The translations under genes were made by a program, and so were the position numbers. A DNA stretch of 64,000 nt from Lysinibacillus sp. KCTC 33748 (GTDB taxonomy: Bacteria; Bacillota; Bacilli; Bacillales_A; Planococcaceae). The notes beneath the pieces were generated by a model, which did not search any database, was not told the origin of the DNA, and saw only the letters and a list, made by a program, of their open reading frames with translations. Location of the stretch: positions 1 through 64,000 of the forward strand of contig NZ_MWSJ01000003.1 of assembly GCF_002237755.1 (NCBI RefSeq), written 5' to 3'. Below, in pieces: positions 16,998 to 26,566 of this stretch; positions within the stretch are counted from its first letter, which is position 1; the number at the start of each line of letters is the position of its first letter.

Positions 16998-17960
16998 ATG
17001 TGGAAAACGATTGCTAGACGAACAATTTTAATGATTCCTCAAATGTTTGTGCTAAGCCTAATTATCTTTATTCTGGCGAAGCAAATGCCGGGTGACCCAT
17101 TTACAGGGCTGATTACACCAGAAACAGATCCTACACGTATCGAAGAATTGCGAATTCAGGCAGGCTATTACGATCCTTGGTATGTGCAATACTACCATTG
17201 GATCACAAATGCTTTTCAAGGTGATTTTGGACAAAGCTATACATATAAAATTGCGGTATCCACGCTGATTGGTGAGCGCGCATTAAATACATTTTGGCTC
17301 GCTCTATTAAGTGCGATTCTAGTTTATACGATTGCTATACCATTAGGAATGATTGCTGGCCGCAAGCAAGATACTTTGTTCGATAAGTCGATTACACTAT
17401 ATAGCTTTATAAGCTACGCGATACCCACTTTTGTATTGGGGCTAATTTTTTTATATATTTTTGGTTATCGTTTAATGTGGTTCCCGACGAGTGGAACAGT
17501 TGATGTAGGTGTAGAACCAGGAACGTTTGAATATTACTGGAATCGTCTCTATCATTTAATTTTACCTGCAATGACATATGCAATTTTAGGTACAACGACG
17601 ATTATTCAATATTTGCGTTCGGAAATTATCGATGCTAAGACACAAGATTATGTTAAAACCGCACGTAGTAAAGGTGTACCGATAAAAAGAATCTATAGAA
17701 GACATATTTTTCGCAATTCCTTATTGCCCATTGCAGCCTTTCTTGGCTTTACAATTACAGGTTTATTGGGTGGTTCGATTTTCATAGAAACAATTTTTGG
17801 CTTCCCAGGCATGGGACAATTATTCATCCATTCTATAACGAGTCGTGATTATAGTGTGATTACTGCTCTCGTTATGCTTTATGGCTTCTTAGCATTATTA
17901 GGTAGTCTACTGTCAGATATTATTATGAGCATTGTTGATCCACGTATCCGCATAGACTAA
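16998..17960 (+). CDS. Peptide ABC transporter permease (OppB type), second system
   Basis: A 320-aa membrane subunit. The start ATG at 16998 sits 1 nt after the OppF stop, with CAGGGGGG upstream inside OppF; an earlier in-frame start at 16974 would overlap OppF and is less likely. It opens with MWKTIARRTILMIPQM and has MPGDPF, the EAA loop (YVKTARSKGVPIKRIYRRH) and a C-terminal VDPRIRID. Confidence 0.92.
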   Translation: MWKTIARRTILMIPQMFVLSLIIFILAKQMPGDPFTGLITPETDPTRIEELRIQAGYYDPWYVQYYHWITNAFQGDFGQSYTYKIAVSTLIGERALNTFWLALLSAILVYTIAIPLGMIAGRKQDTLFDKSITLYSFISYAIPTFVLGLIFLYIFGYRLMWFPTSGTVDVGVEPGTFEYYWNRLYHLILPAMTYAILGTTTIIQYLRSEIIDAKTQDYVKTARSKGVPIKRIYRRHIFRNSLLPIAAFLGFTITGLLGGSIFIETIFGFPGMGQLFIHSITSRDYSVITALVMLYGFLALLGSLLSDIIMSIVDPRIRID

Positions 17961-17996
17961 CCGTTAAATTTAATGTTTAAGGAGAGGTGAATAAAA

Positions 17997-18896
17997 ATGG
18001 AACAAAAAAATGACAAAATGACAGTTGAAAGTACCCCGCCAACAGGGATACAAGTTATCATACGTGAATTTCGAAAAGATAAGCTAGCGTTATTGTCATT
18101 CTTCGCCATAATTTTACTGATTATTGCGATATTAATTATGGCAATGTTTATGAACCAAGATGAAATATTAAAAATTAAATTATTAGAGCGTTTTACCAAG
18201 CCAGGTATAAATGGTTATGTTCTTGGGGCTGATGAAGCTGGTCGTGATATGTTTGGACAGCTTATAATCGGTGCGAAAAATTCCATTTTAATTGCAATAG
18301 CTATTACGCTTATCGCCAATACAATCGGGATTGTACTCGGTATTATAATGGGCTATTATGGCGGCTTTATTGATAATTTTTTTATGCGTATCATCGATTT
18401 TCTCATGACATTACCAACCTTAATGATCATCATCGTGCTAGTTACAATCATTCCTAAATATGATGTTGTTGAGTTGGTTCTGATATTAAGTGCGTTTCAA
18501 TGGATAGGGACAGCGCGTTTAATCCGTAGTAAAGCCTTATCAGAAGGACGTCGTGATTATGTGAATGCCTCTAAAACAATGGGCACTAGCGATTTTGCCA
18601 TTATGTTTAAGGGGATATTACCAAATTTGAGCTCGTTGCTTATTGTAGAATTAACCTTAAATTTTGCAGGGAATGTTGGTATTGAAACAGGTCTATCATT
18701 TTTAGGCTTTGGTTTACCCCCAACTACACCTAGCTTAGGGACTCTCGTAAGCTATGCAACGAATCCAATTGTGTTATCTACTAAGTGGTGGATATGGTTG
18801 CCTGCATCATTTTTAATTTTAATATTGATGCTTGGTATAAATTATGTCGGTCAAGCGCTACGGCGTTCGGCTGACGCAAAACAACGATTAGGATAA
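17997..18896 (+). CDS. Peptide ABC transporter permease (OppC type), second system
   Basis: A 299-aa second permease with a first helix near residues 35-55, the VLGADEAGRDMFGQLIIGA motif, the EAA loop (DYVNASKTMGTSDFAIMFKG) and a closing QALRRSADAKQRLG. RBS AAGGAGAGGTG. It diverges clearly from the OppC of the first system, so the two operons are not a recent tandem duplication. Confidence 0.92.
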   Translation: MEQKNDKMTVESTPPTGIQVIIREFRKDKLALLSFFAIILLIIAILIMAMFMNQDEILKIKLLERFTKPGINGYVLGADEAGRDMFGQLIIGAKNSILIAIAITLIANTIGIVLGIIMGYYGGFIDNFFMRIIDFLMTLPTLMIIIVLVTIIPKYDVVELVLILSAFQWIGTARLIRSKALSEGRRDYVNASKTMGTSDFAIMFKGILPNLSSLLIVELTLNFAGNVGIETGLSFLGFGLPPTTPSLGTLVSYATNPIVLSTKWWIWLPASFLILILMLGINYVGQALRRSADAKQRLG

Positions 18897-18912
18897 AAGG
18901 GAGGATTTACAC

Positions 18913-20718
18913 ATGAAGAAGAACTGGTTATTCTTGTCCGTGCTGTTTGCATTCATGCTTATTTTAGCGGCCTGTACGGGCGGCGGTGGGACTGATAAAA
19001 GCACAAAATCTGATGGCAAAGAGAAAACAGAAGAAAAAGAAACAACTAAAGAAAAGGAAAGTTTACTACCAACAGAAGTGACAAATGAAGGAGAGGCAAT
19101 TCAGGGCGGTACATTGCGAGTAGGTCTTGTCACAAGTTCTCCATTCCAAGGGATTTTTAACAGAGAACTATATGAAGATGGATATGATTCAGAAATAATG
19201 GGTTATATGACTAACTCTATTTTTAATGTAGATGGTGACTTTATAATTAATGATGAAGGGGCTGCAAAATTAGAGGTTGATACGGAGGCGAAAACAGCAA
19301 CAGTAACCATTCAAGGTGATTATAACTGGTCTGATGGTACACCATTAACTGCAGATGATTTAATATACCCATATTTAATTATCGGACACCCAGATTACCC
19401 TGGTGTACGTTATGATGGTGATTTCAAAAATATTGTCGGTGCAGAAGAATATCATAACGGTAAAGCAGATACAATTTCAGGTATTACAAAAGTAAACGAT
19501 AAAGCAATTCAAATTCAATTAAAGGAAGTATCACCAGCCATTTATTATGGTGGTGATGGTTTATGGGGAGCTGCGGAACCGAAGCATCAATTAGAGTCTA
19601 TTCCAGTAAAAGATTTAATTTCTTCCGACGCGGTACGAAAAACACCTGTAACGCTTGGACCATTTAAAATAGATAAACTTGTTAATGGTGAGTCTGTACA
19701 ATTTGTAGCAAATGAGCATTATTTTAAAGGAAAGCCAAAAGTTGATAAAGTTGTGCTTGAGGTTGTACCACCAGCTTCAATTAGTGAAGCATTACGAACA
19801 GGGAAATATGATTTTGCATCAAGTTTCGATACAACCCAATATGATAATATTAAAGATTTAAACAATTTAGCTGTACTAGGCCGAGCGGAACTAGCTTATG
19901 ATTATGTCGGTTTTAAATTAGGGAAATATGATAAAGAAAATAAAGTTAACATATTTGATGAAAATTCAAAAATGAACAATGTAGAGTTACGTCAAGCAAT
20001 TGCTTATGCAATGGATATTGAGGGTGTTGCAGAGAAGTTCTATCAAGGTTTACGTGAGCGTGCGAATTCTTTAATTCCGCCAGTATTTTCATTCTATGAT
20101 GAAACGTTAGAGGGCTACCATTATGACCCTGAAAAGGCTAAAAAATTATTAGATCAAGCTGGCTTTAAAGATGTGGATGGCGATGGTATTCGTGAAGATA
20201 AAGATGGCAAAAAATTCACAATTCGTGTAGCTACAAAGGCTGGTTCTGAAACGGACGAGGCGATTGGTGAATATTTCCGTCAAAACTGGAAAGAGGTTGG
20301 CTTAGATGTGCAATTAACAACAGGTCGTCCAATCGAATTTAATGCTTTCTATGATAAAGTCCGAGCGGATGATCCAGAAATCGATATGTTTATGGCAGCG
20401 TGGGGCACGGGGACAAACCCATCTCCAGCAGGTTTATATAGTGTCGATGCTGAATTTAACTTTAGCCGTTTCGTATCTGCCGATTTAACAAAATTATTAA
20501 AAGATATCGACTCTAAAGAGTCGATGGATTTAGAAAAACGTACAAAAGCATTCCGCGCTTGGCAAGAATATATGAGTGAACAAGCGATGGTATTCCCAAC
20601 ATTCTTCCGCACTGAAGTTATTCCGGTGAATAAGCGTGTAAAAAATTATAATGTTGAGTATGGAAATTCGACAGAGCTGCAAGAAATTGAATTAACAGCA
20701 GATGCACCATTGAAATAA
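18913..20718 (+). CDS. Peptide-binding lipoprotein (SBP family 5), second system
   Basis: A 601-aa receptor, last gene of the second operon. The signal peptide ends at lipobox LILAAC (Cys21). A Gly-rich stretch and then a Lys/Glu-rich linker (about 25-55) precede the family-5 fold (YNWSDGTPLTADDLIYPYLI). RBS AGGGAGGA. It follows the permease gene by 16 nt without an attenuator, unlike the receptor genes of the other two systems. Ligand unknown. Confidence 0.92.
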   Translation: MKKNWLFLSVLFAFMLILAACTGGGGTDKSTKSDGKEKTEEKETTKEKESLLPTEVTNEGEAIQGGTLRVGLVTSSPFQGIFNRELYEDGYDSEIMGYMTNSIFNVDGDFIINDEGAAKLEVDTEAKTATVTIQGDYNWSDGTPLTADDLIYPYLIIGHPDYPGVRYDGDFKNIVGAEEYHNGKADTISGITKVNDKAIQIQLKEVSPAIYYGGDGLWGAAEPKHQLESIPVKDLISSDAVRKTPVTLGPFKIDKLVNGESVQFVANEHYFKGKPKVDKVVLEVVPPASISEALRTGKYDFASSFDTTQYDNIKDLNNLAVLGRAELAYDYVGFKLGKYDKENKVNIFDENSKMNNVELRQAIAYAMDIEGVAEKFYQGLRERANSLIPPVFSFYDETLEGYHYDPEKAKKLLDQAGFKDVDGDGIREDKDGKKFTIRVATKAGSETDEAIGEYFRQNWKEVGLDVQLTTGRPIEFNAFYDKVRADDPEIDMFMAAWGTGTNPSPAGLYSVDAEFNFSRFVSADLTKLLKDIDSKESMDLEKRTKAFRAWQEYMSEQAMVFPTFFRTEVIPVNKRVKNYNVEYGNSTELQEIELTADAPLK

Positions 20719-20733
20719 TTGAATGGAAGGAAC

Positions 20734-20764
20734 AGTCTTTCTTTATATGAGAAAGAATATTTTT
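20734..20764 (+). terminator. Weak terminator after second transporter operon
   Basis: CTTTCT / AGAAAG hairpin with a short loop followed by AATATTTTTC. The stem is short, and the stronger bidirectional hairpin at 20908-20943 may be the real end. Confidence 0.45.
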
Positions 20765-20907
20765 CATAAAGCAAACATATATACAATTCTAGGCGTAACA
20801 TATGGCAGAAAAGGTAAAACCAAATGACAGCCATAATAAAAATTAACGTAGCATTATTATCAAGCATAATTAATATCTATTAAAATAGTCCATTCTATGA
20901 AACAAAA

Positions 20908-20943
20908 AAATCCGCCCATTGGAAAATACTAATGGGTGGATTT
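20908..20943. terminator. Bidirectional terminator between convergent opp operons
   Basis: A 13-bp stem AAATCCGCCCATT / AATGGGTGGATTT (one wobble) with A- and T-rich flanks on both sides lies between the convergent second and third transporter operons. It can serve both strands. Confidence 0.85.
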
Positions 20944-20951
20944 GTAAGTTA

Positions 20952-21878
20952 TTATCGACTAGCAATCCAAGTTTTCACAAGATCGGCAGTACCATAAACG
21001 TAATGCTGCTCGCCTACTTCGTGGTAAGATGCGCTATCGTCAACTTCCGTATGCTTGTACGGAATACGTTGACGGCGTTTTTCTGACAATGGATCAGGAA
21101 GTGGAATTGCTGATAATAATGATTTTGTATACGGATGAACAGGGTGATTGTAAATATCATCTGCTTTACCGATTTCCATAATTTTACCACGGTACATAAC
21201 AGCGATACGGTCGCTGATATACTTAACCATCGATAAGTCATGGGCAATGAAAAGATATGTTAGGCCACGTTCTTTTTGTAGTTGCTTTAATAAGTTAACA
21301 ACTTGCGCTTGGATCGATACGTCAAGTGCTGATATCGGTTCATCGGCGATAATAAACTTAGGATCTAAGCTAAGCGCACGAGCAATTCCAATACGTTGAC
21401 GTTGGCCGCCAGAGAATTCGTGTGCATAACGGTTTGCGTGCTCTTTGTTTAAGCCAACAGCCTCTAACAGCTGATTAACTTTTTCACGACGCTCTTTTTT
21501 ATCTTTGTAGAGACCGTGAATCGTAAAGCCTTCACTAATAATTTCTCCAGCTGTCATACGCGGATTTAATGAAGCGTATGGATCTTGGAAAATCATTTGC
21601 ATTTCACGATTAAATTTCTTTAAATCATTTTTAGATTTTTTCCCTTGGACGCTTTCACCATCGAAAATAATTTCACCATCTGTAATGTCGTACAGGCGGA
21701 TAATGGAACGACCAGTTGTCGATTTACCACAGCCGGATTCTCCAACAAGACCAAGTGTCTCACCTTCGTATACATCGAAGCTAATACCATCGACAGCTTT
21801 AATAGGGTTACCTGCTGAACCAAAATGCTGCTTTAAATTTTTAATTTCAAGAATTTTTTTTGTGCCTGATTTAGTCAT
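20952..21878 (-). CDS. oppF: Oligopeptide ABC transporter ATPase OppF
   Basis: A 308-aa ATPase ending the oppABCDF operon. Walker A GESGCGKST, signature FSGGQRQRIGIARAL and Walker B FIIADEPISALD are intact. Its tail (SYHEVGEQHYVYGT) resembles Bacillus OppF and lacks the cysteine motif. Its start overlaps the end of oppD by 8 nt, so translation is probably coupled. Confidence 0.92.
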   Translation of the reverse strand: MTKSGTKKILEIKNLKQHFGSAGNPIKAVDGISFDVYEGETLGLVGESGCGKSTTGRSIIRLYDITDGEIIFDGESVQGKKSKNDLKKFNREMQMIFQDPYASLNPRMTAGEIISEGFTIHGLYKDKKERREKVNQLLEAVGLNKEHANRYAHEFSGGQRQRIGIARALSLDPKFIIADEPISALDVSIQAQVVNLLKQLQKERGLTYLFIAHDLSMVKYISDRIAVMYRGKIMEIGKADDIYNHPVHPYTKSLLSAIPLPDPLSEKRRQRIPYKHTEVDDSASYHEVGEQHYVYGTADLVKTWIASR

Positions 21879-22926
21879 CTGAATGTGCCTCCTTTGCTAA
21901 ATATCCTTCAATACGTTTAGCAACCGCATCAGGAAGCGGGATTTTTGGTGCGTCAGGATGCATCAACCAAGTTTTTGCAAAGTGTGTTTCACTTACTTGG
22001 AACATCGGTGGTTCTTGCTCATAGTCAATAGCCATTGCAAATTCGTTACGAGCGGCAAACGCATCGCCCTTTGGAGGGTTAGTAAGATCTGGTGGTGAAC
22101 CAGGAATCGTGCGTAGTAGCTCATCAGTATCGTTATCTAAGTCTGGCATTGAACCAAGCAGCCCCCATGTATATGGATGCTTAGGATTATAGAAAATATC
22201 ATTAACAGTACCATATTCGACGATTTGACCTGCATACATAACTGCAACTCGGTCGGCAATGTTTGCAACGACGCCTAAATCGTGAGTAATGAAAATGATA
22301 GATGTTTTCGAATTTTTTTGGATTTCTTTCATTAGCTCTAAAATTTGCGCTTGAATTGTAACGTCTAACGCTGTTGTTGGTTCATCGGCAATTAGAAGCT
22401 TTGGATCAGCTGCAAGTGCGATGGCAATAACAACACGTTGACGCATACCGCCTGAAAATTCATGCGGGTATTGGTTATAACGTTTTTCAGGGAAGGGGAT
22501 ACCTACCTGCGTTAAAAGTTCGATTGCACGTTTTTTAGCCTCAGCTCTTGATACTTTTTTATGTTGTAAAATAACTTCAGTTATTTGACGTCCGACCTTC
22601 ATCGTCGGGTTTAAGCTTGTCATTGGATCTTGGAAAATCATTGCAATTTCATTTCCGCGTACTTTTGACATTTCTTTATCACTTAAAGGAACCAAATCAC
22701 GACCGTTAAATAAAATTTGTCCTGACTCATAAATACCAGGTGGCTGTGGAATTAGTTTCATCAATGCGTTACTCGTAACACTCTTACCAGAACCGGATTC
22801 ACCAACGATAGCTAGTGTTTCACCTTCTTTTAAGTCAAAGTTTACACCACGAACAGCATGAACAAGTCCTGCGTACGTTTTAAAGTTTATTTTTAAGTCT
22901 TTTACTTCTAAAATTGTTTTACTCAT
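21871..22926 (-). CDS. oppD: Oligopeptide ABC transporter ATPase OppD
   Basis: A 351-aa ATPase with Walker A GESGSGKS, signature FSGGMRQRVVIAIAL and Walker B LLIADEPT. The C-terminal tail GDAFAARNEFAMAIDYEQEP and the later AKTWLMHPDAP are what I remember of Bacillus OppD, which supports calling this the orthologous opp operon rather than a Dpp/App system. In Bacillus, Opp imports nutrient peptides and signalling pentapeptides. Confidence 0.93.
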   Translation of the reverse strand: MSKTILEVKDLKINFKTYAGLVHAVRGVNFDLKEGETLAIVGESGSGKSVTSNALMKLIPQPPGIYESGQILFNGRDLVPLSDKEMSKVRGNEIAMIFQDPMTSLNPTMKVGRQITEVILQHKKVSRAEAKKRAIELLTQVGIPFPEKRYNQYPHEFSGGMRQRVVIAIALAADPKLLIADEPTTALDVTIQAQILELMKEIQKNSKTSIIFITHDLGVVANIADRVAVMYAGQIVEYGTVNDIFYNPKHPYTWGLLGSMPDLDNDTDELLRTIPGSPPDLTNPPKGDAFAARNEFAMAIDYEQEPPMFQVSETHFAKTWLMHPDAPKIPLPDAVAKRIEGYLAKEAHSDD

Positions 22927-22940
22927 TTTCGGCCACCTCC

Positions 22941-23861
22941 TTATTTACGTAGTTTTGGATCTAATGCATCACGTAAGCCGTCACCAACTGCGTTAAACGC
23001 AAAGATTGTTAGTGAAATGAACAATGCAGGGAATATTAAACGCCAAGGAGCATTTGCAATTGCACCATTACCTTCAGAAGCCATTGTTCCCCAAGATGCA
23101 AGTGGAGCAGGAACTCCAAGCCCTAAATAACTAAGGAAAGACTCTGTAAAAATAGCGGATGGTACTGTTAATGTCATTGTTACTAAAATTACACCAAGTG
23201 CATTTGGCACTAAATGTTTTAAAATTAAATGCCCTGTGCGTGCACCTAAAGTACGTGCAGCAAGTACATATTCTTGGTTCTTAATAGCTAAAACTTCACC
23301 GCGAACAATACGAGCCATTTGAATCCAACCTGTAATAGATAATGCGATAATCATTGGTACAATACCTGGTTTTAATACTACTAAAAGTACAATAACAACT
23401 AAAAGATAAGGTATAGCTGTTAGAACATCTGCAATACGCATCATTATATTATCAACACGACCGCCTGCTAAACCAGAAATACTTCCCCATAATACGCCAA
23501 TAATCAAATCAATAATGGCAGCAGCAAAACCGATGAGTAAAGAAATACGAGCGCCAGCCCATACTCGAACGAAAATGTCTCGACCTAAATCATCTGTACC
23601 AAACCAAAATTCTGCCGATGGTGGAGCATTATACGAACCTAATTGCTCACTATAGTGGTATTGTGAAAACATTGGCACAAAGGTAGCCATTAAAACAATA
23701 CCTATTAAAGCGATTAAGCCAAAAATCGCCATTTTATTATGGGAAAAACGAAGAAATACTTCTTTCCAAAAGGAGACAGATTTATCAGCTAATTTATCAG
23801 TTGCTTCATGATTTCCGCCAACGATTTTAAACTTATCTTTTTCGATTTGTTGTTGTGTCAT
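22941..23861 (-). CDS. oppC: Oligopeptide ABC transporter permease OppC
   Basis: A 306-aa permease with an N-terminal cytoplasmic tail of about 45 residues, the FWFGTDDLGRDIFVRVWAGA motif, the EAA loop (EYVLAARTLGARTGHLILKH) and a C-terminal RDALDPKLRK. Its ATG shares one base with the oppB stop (TAATG), and its ribosome binding site GAAAGGAG lies inside oppB. Confidence 0.93.
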   Translation of the reverse strand: MTQQQIEKDKFKIVGGNHEATDKLADKSVSFWKEVFLRFSHNKMAIFGLIALIGIVLMATFVPMFSQYHYSEQLGSYNAPPSAEFWFGTDDLGRDIFVRVWAGARISLLIGFAAAIIDLIIGVLWGSISGLAGGRVDNIMMRIADVLTAIPYLLVVIVLLVVLKPGIVPMIIALSITGWIQMARIVRGEVLAIKNQEYVLAARTLGARTGHLILKHLVPNALGVILVTMTLTVPSAIFTESFLSYLGLGVPAPLASWGTMASEGNGAIANAPWRLIFPALFISLTIFAFNAVGDGLRDALDPKLRK

Positions 23862-24790
23862 TACTTTTTCGCTCCTTTCAGCTTAATTCGCGGATCGATT
23901 ACACTATATAAAATATCTACGATGAATACCGCAAATAAAAGAATGATTGCGTAGAACACGGTTGTCCCCATAACAACTGTATAGTCACGGTTCGTAATAC
24001 TTTGTACAAAGTGCTTACCTAAACCAGGAACCGCAAAAATTTGCTCTACAATGAAGCTTCCTGTAACAACACCGGCTGTTAATGGACCTAAATGGGTAAC
24101 AACTGGTAAAAGGGCGTTGCGTAAAGTATGGCGGAAGACGACTGTCCATTTGCCTAAACCTTTTGCACGAGCCATTTTTACATAATCGCTATTGTTTTGT
24201 TCAAGCATACTTGAACGTGTCAGTTTAGCGATAAAGCCCATATGCGAAAATGCAATAGCTAAGGCTGGCAATATACTATAACTAAAGCCTTTCCATCCAC
24301 TAATCGGGAATAACTGGAGTTTGTATGCAAGGAAATACTGCATGAGTCCAGCTAAAATGAAAGATGGAACGGAAATTCCGAGCACCGCAAAGGTCGTTGC
24401 CAAATAATCTGGGAACTTATTATGATAAAGCGCTGCCACTACACCGATTAATACACCAAATCCAATAGCTAGCAGCATAGCTTCAATCCCTAAAGTTAAA
24501 GATACCGGGAAGCCTTCTGCAATCATATCATTAGTAGAACGCGCTTTATATTTCATAGATTCACCGAAATCAAAAGTGGCCGCATCGATTAAATAATCTT
24601 TGTACTGAATATACCAAGGGTTATTTAATCCATACGTTTCGTTTAACTTTTCCTCTATTTGAGGAGGGAAATTACGTTCAGATGCAAATGGGTTACCAGG
24701 AGCAAGACGCAAAAGGAAAAACGTAGCCGTTACGATGACGAAAAGCGCGAGAAGTATATACATCAGCCTTTTCAAAATATATTTAATCAC
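23861..24790 (-). CDS. oppB: Oligopeptide ABC transporter permease OppB
   Basis: A 309-aa permease beginning MIKYILKRLMYILLALFVIV, with APGNPF near residue 30, the EAA loop (YVKMARAKGLGKWTVVFRHT) and a closing VIDPRIKLKG. It follows oppA after a 123-nt gap that holds an intrinsic terminator, so its expression should be lower than that of oppA. Confidence 0.93.
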   Translation of the reverse strand: MIKYILKRLMYILLALFVIVTATFFLLRLAPGNPFASERNFPPQIEEKLNETYGLNNPWYIQYKDYLIDAATFDFGESMKYKARSTNDMIAEGFPVSLTLGIEAMLLAIGFGVLIGVVAALYHNKFPDYLATTFAVLGISVPSFILAGLMQYFLAYKLQLFPISGWKGFSYSILPALAIAFSHMGFIAKLTRSSMLEQNNSDYVKMARAKGLGKWTVVFRHTLRNALLPVVTHLGPLTAGVVTGSFIVEQIFAVPGLGKHFVQSITNRDYTVVMGTTVFYAIILLFAVFIVDILYSVIDPRIKLKGAKK

Positions 24791-24845
24791 ATAAAACTCC
24801 TCCTTCTACTTGTCAATTATCTGACAAATAAGTGCCTTCGTATTT

Positions 24846-24888
24846 TAAAAAGAGCTGACTCGCGCCGAAGTGGCCACGAGGCAGCTCT
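24846..24888 (-). terminator. Terminator/attenuator between oppA and oppB
   Basis: Read on the minus strand, AGAGCTG-c-CTCG pairs with CGAG-t-CAGCTCT around a 14-nt loop, and TTTTT follows. A full intrinsic terminator inside the operon would allow partial read-through and excess receptor, known for opp operons. Confidence 0.85.
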
Positions 24889-24913
24889 CCGCTTAGAGCT
24901 TAAAAAGAAATTA

Positions 24914-26566
24914 TTATTTCATCTTTACATATTTAAGATGAATATCACCAGTTGGATTTGGATCTAAGTTTTCGATACCATCTTTAACTACTGACAAGTT
25001 AGTGTAGTAGTAAATAGGTGCAACTGGAAGTTCCTTCATAATGACTGCTTCTGCTTGTTTTAAGTAGTCAATACGTTTAGCTTCATCTACTTCAGCAATA
25101 GCTTTATCTAAGAAGCCTTTGTATTCAGCGCTTTCCCAACCTGTATCGTTATTACCGTTTTTAGCCGTATCGAACATTTCAAGGAATGTATATGCGTCTA
25201 GATAGTCAGCTACCCAACCCATACGAGCTACTTGGTAGTCACCAGTGTTGATTTTTTCTAGATAAACTTGCCATTCTGAATTATCTAACTGAGAAGTAAT
25301 ACCAAGTTTTGTTTTCCATTCTTCTTGAATATATTGAGCGATTGCAGCATGCGCTTCAGAAGTGTTGAATGAAATATTTACTTGAATATCTTTAGCATCT
25401 TTAATGCCAAGTTCTTTCATACCAGCTTCAAGAGCAGCTTTTGCTCCTTCAACATCGTTATCTTTCATGTAACCACGGTCATCTTCAAAATTAGGAACTG
25501 CTATAGGAACCATACCTGTAGCCGGTTTTTGCTCACCTTTAGTTACGTTATCAATAAGTTTTTGACGATCGATTGCTAGAGTAAGAGCTTTACGGATATT
25601 TGCGTTAGACATAACTTTGTCTTTTGTATTGAATTTGTACCAATAAATAGATGCTTGGTCTTTGATTCTTAAAGATTTATCTTTTTTGAACCCATCAATT
25701 GCATTAAGATCTACTGTTTGGAATGGTGCACCGATATAGTCAAGCTCGCCACCTTTATACTTAGTAGCAACAGTTGCTTCTTTTTCAACCATATCAATAT
25801 TTACAGTATCAACATCAACATTTGATGCATCCCAATAATCTGCATTTTTTGCAAGAACGATAGATTCATTATGTTTCCAATCGCTTAATTTATAAGGTCC
25901 ATTTGTTACGAAGTTTTCACCTGCGTCTGTGTACCATTCTTTATTAGCTTCAGTCACTTTTTGGTTAACTGGTAAATAAGTTTTGAATCCTGTTAATTCT
26001 AAGAAATACGGAGTTGGATTTTCTAAAGTAACGACTAAAGTTTTGTCATCTTCAGCTTTGATACCAACAGCATCAATAGAACCTTTTCCTTCGTTGTATG
26101 CTTGAGCCCCTTTAATTGGGTAGAAAATAGAAGCATACTCAGAAAGATTTTCTGGATTTAGCGCCCATTTCCAAGAATATTCGAAGTCACCTGCTACAAC
26201 TGGATCACCATTTGACCATTTTGCATCACGTAAATTGAACGTATAAGTCTTTTTATCTTCACTTATAGTCCATTTCTCAGCCATACCTGGAGTAGGTTTA
26301 CCCTCAATGTCTGAAACAGTCAGACCTTCAAGAACGTTAATTAAGATTGCGCTAGATGTAGTATCTGTTGCAAGTTGTGGGTGTAAAGATGGTGGTTCTG
26401 AAGTGATTGCTAAGTTAATTTCTTTAGCTTTTGAACCAGAATCTTTTTTGCCGTCTGAAGATGAAGAATTATCAGACGAATCACCACCGCCGAAGCCACA
26501 TGCAGCTAATACCAGTGAGAATACTGCAAGGACAGTTAATAATAAAAACTTTTTGTTTTTAATCAT
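24914..26566 (-). CDS. oppA: Oligopeptide-binding lipoprotein OppA
   Basis: The 550-aa receptor heading the oppABCDF operon. The signal peptide ends in lipobox LVLAAC (Cys23), then a Gly/Ser/Asp linker and the family-5 binding domain (INLAITSEPPSLHPQLATDT, WSNGDPVVAGDFEYSWKWAL), which resembles Bacillus OppA more than the two other receptors here. RBS AAGGGGG. A promoter candidate lies at 26612-26640. Confidence 0.93.
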   Translation of the reverse strand: MIKNKKFLLLTVLAVFSLVLAACGFGGGDSSDNSSSSDGKKDSGSKAKEINLAITSEPPSLHPQLATDTTSSAILINVLEGLTVSDIEGKPTPGMAEKWTISEDKKTYTFNLRDAKWSNGDPVVAGDFEYSWKWALNPENLSEYASIFYPIKGAQAYNEGKGSIDAVGIKAEDDKTLVVTLENPTPYFLELTGFKTYLPVNQKVTEANKEWYTDAGENFVTNGPYKLSDWKHNESIVLAKNADYWDASNVDVDTVNIDMVEKEATVATKYKGGELDYIGAPFQTVDLNAIDGFKKDKSLRIKDQASIYWYKFNTKDKVMSNANIRKALTLAIDRQKLIDNVTKGEQKPATGMVPIAVPNFEDDRGYMKDNDVEGAKAALEAGMKELGIKDAKDIQVNISFNTSEAHAAIAQYIQEEWKTKLGITSQLDNSEWQVYLEKINTGDYQVARMGWVADYLDAYTFLEMFDTAKNGNNDTGWESAEYKGFLDKAIAEVDEAKRIDYLKQAEAVIMKELPVAPIYYYTNLSVVKDGIENLDPNPTGDIHLKYVKMK

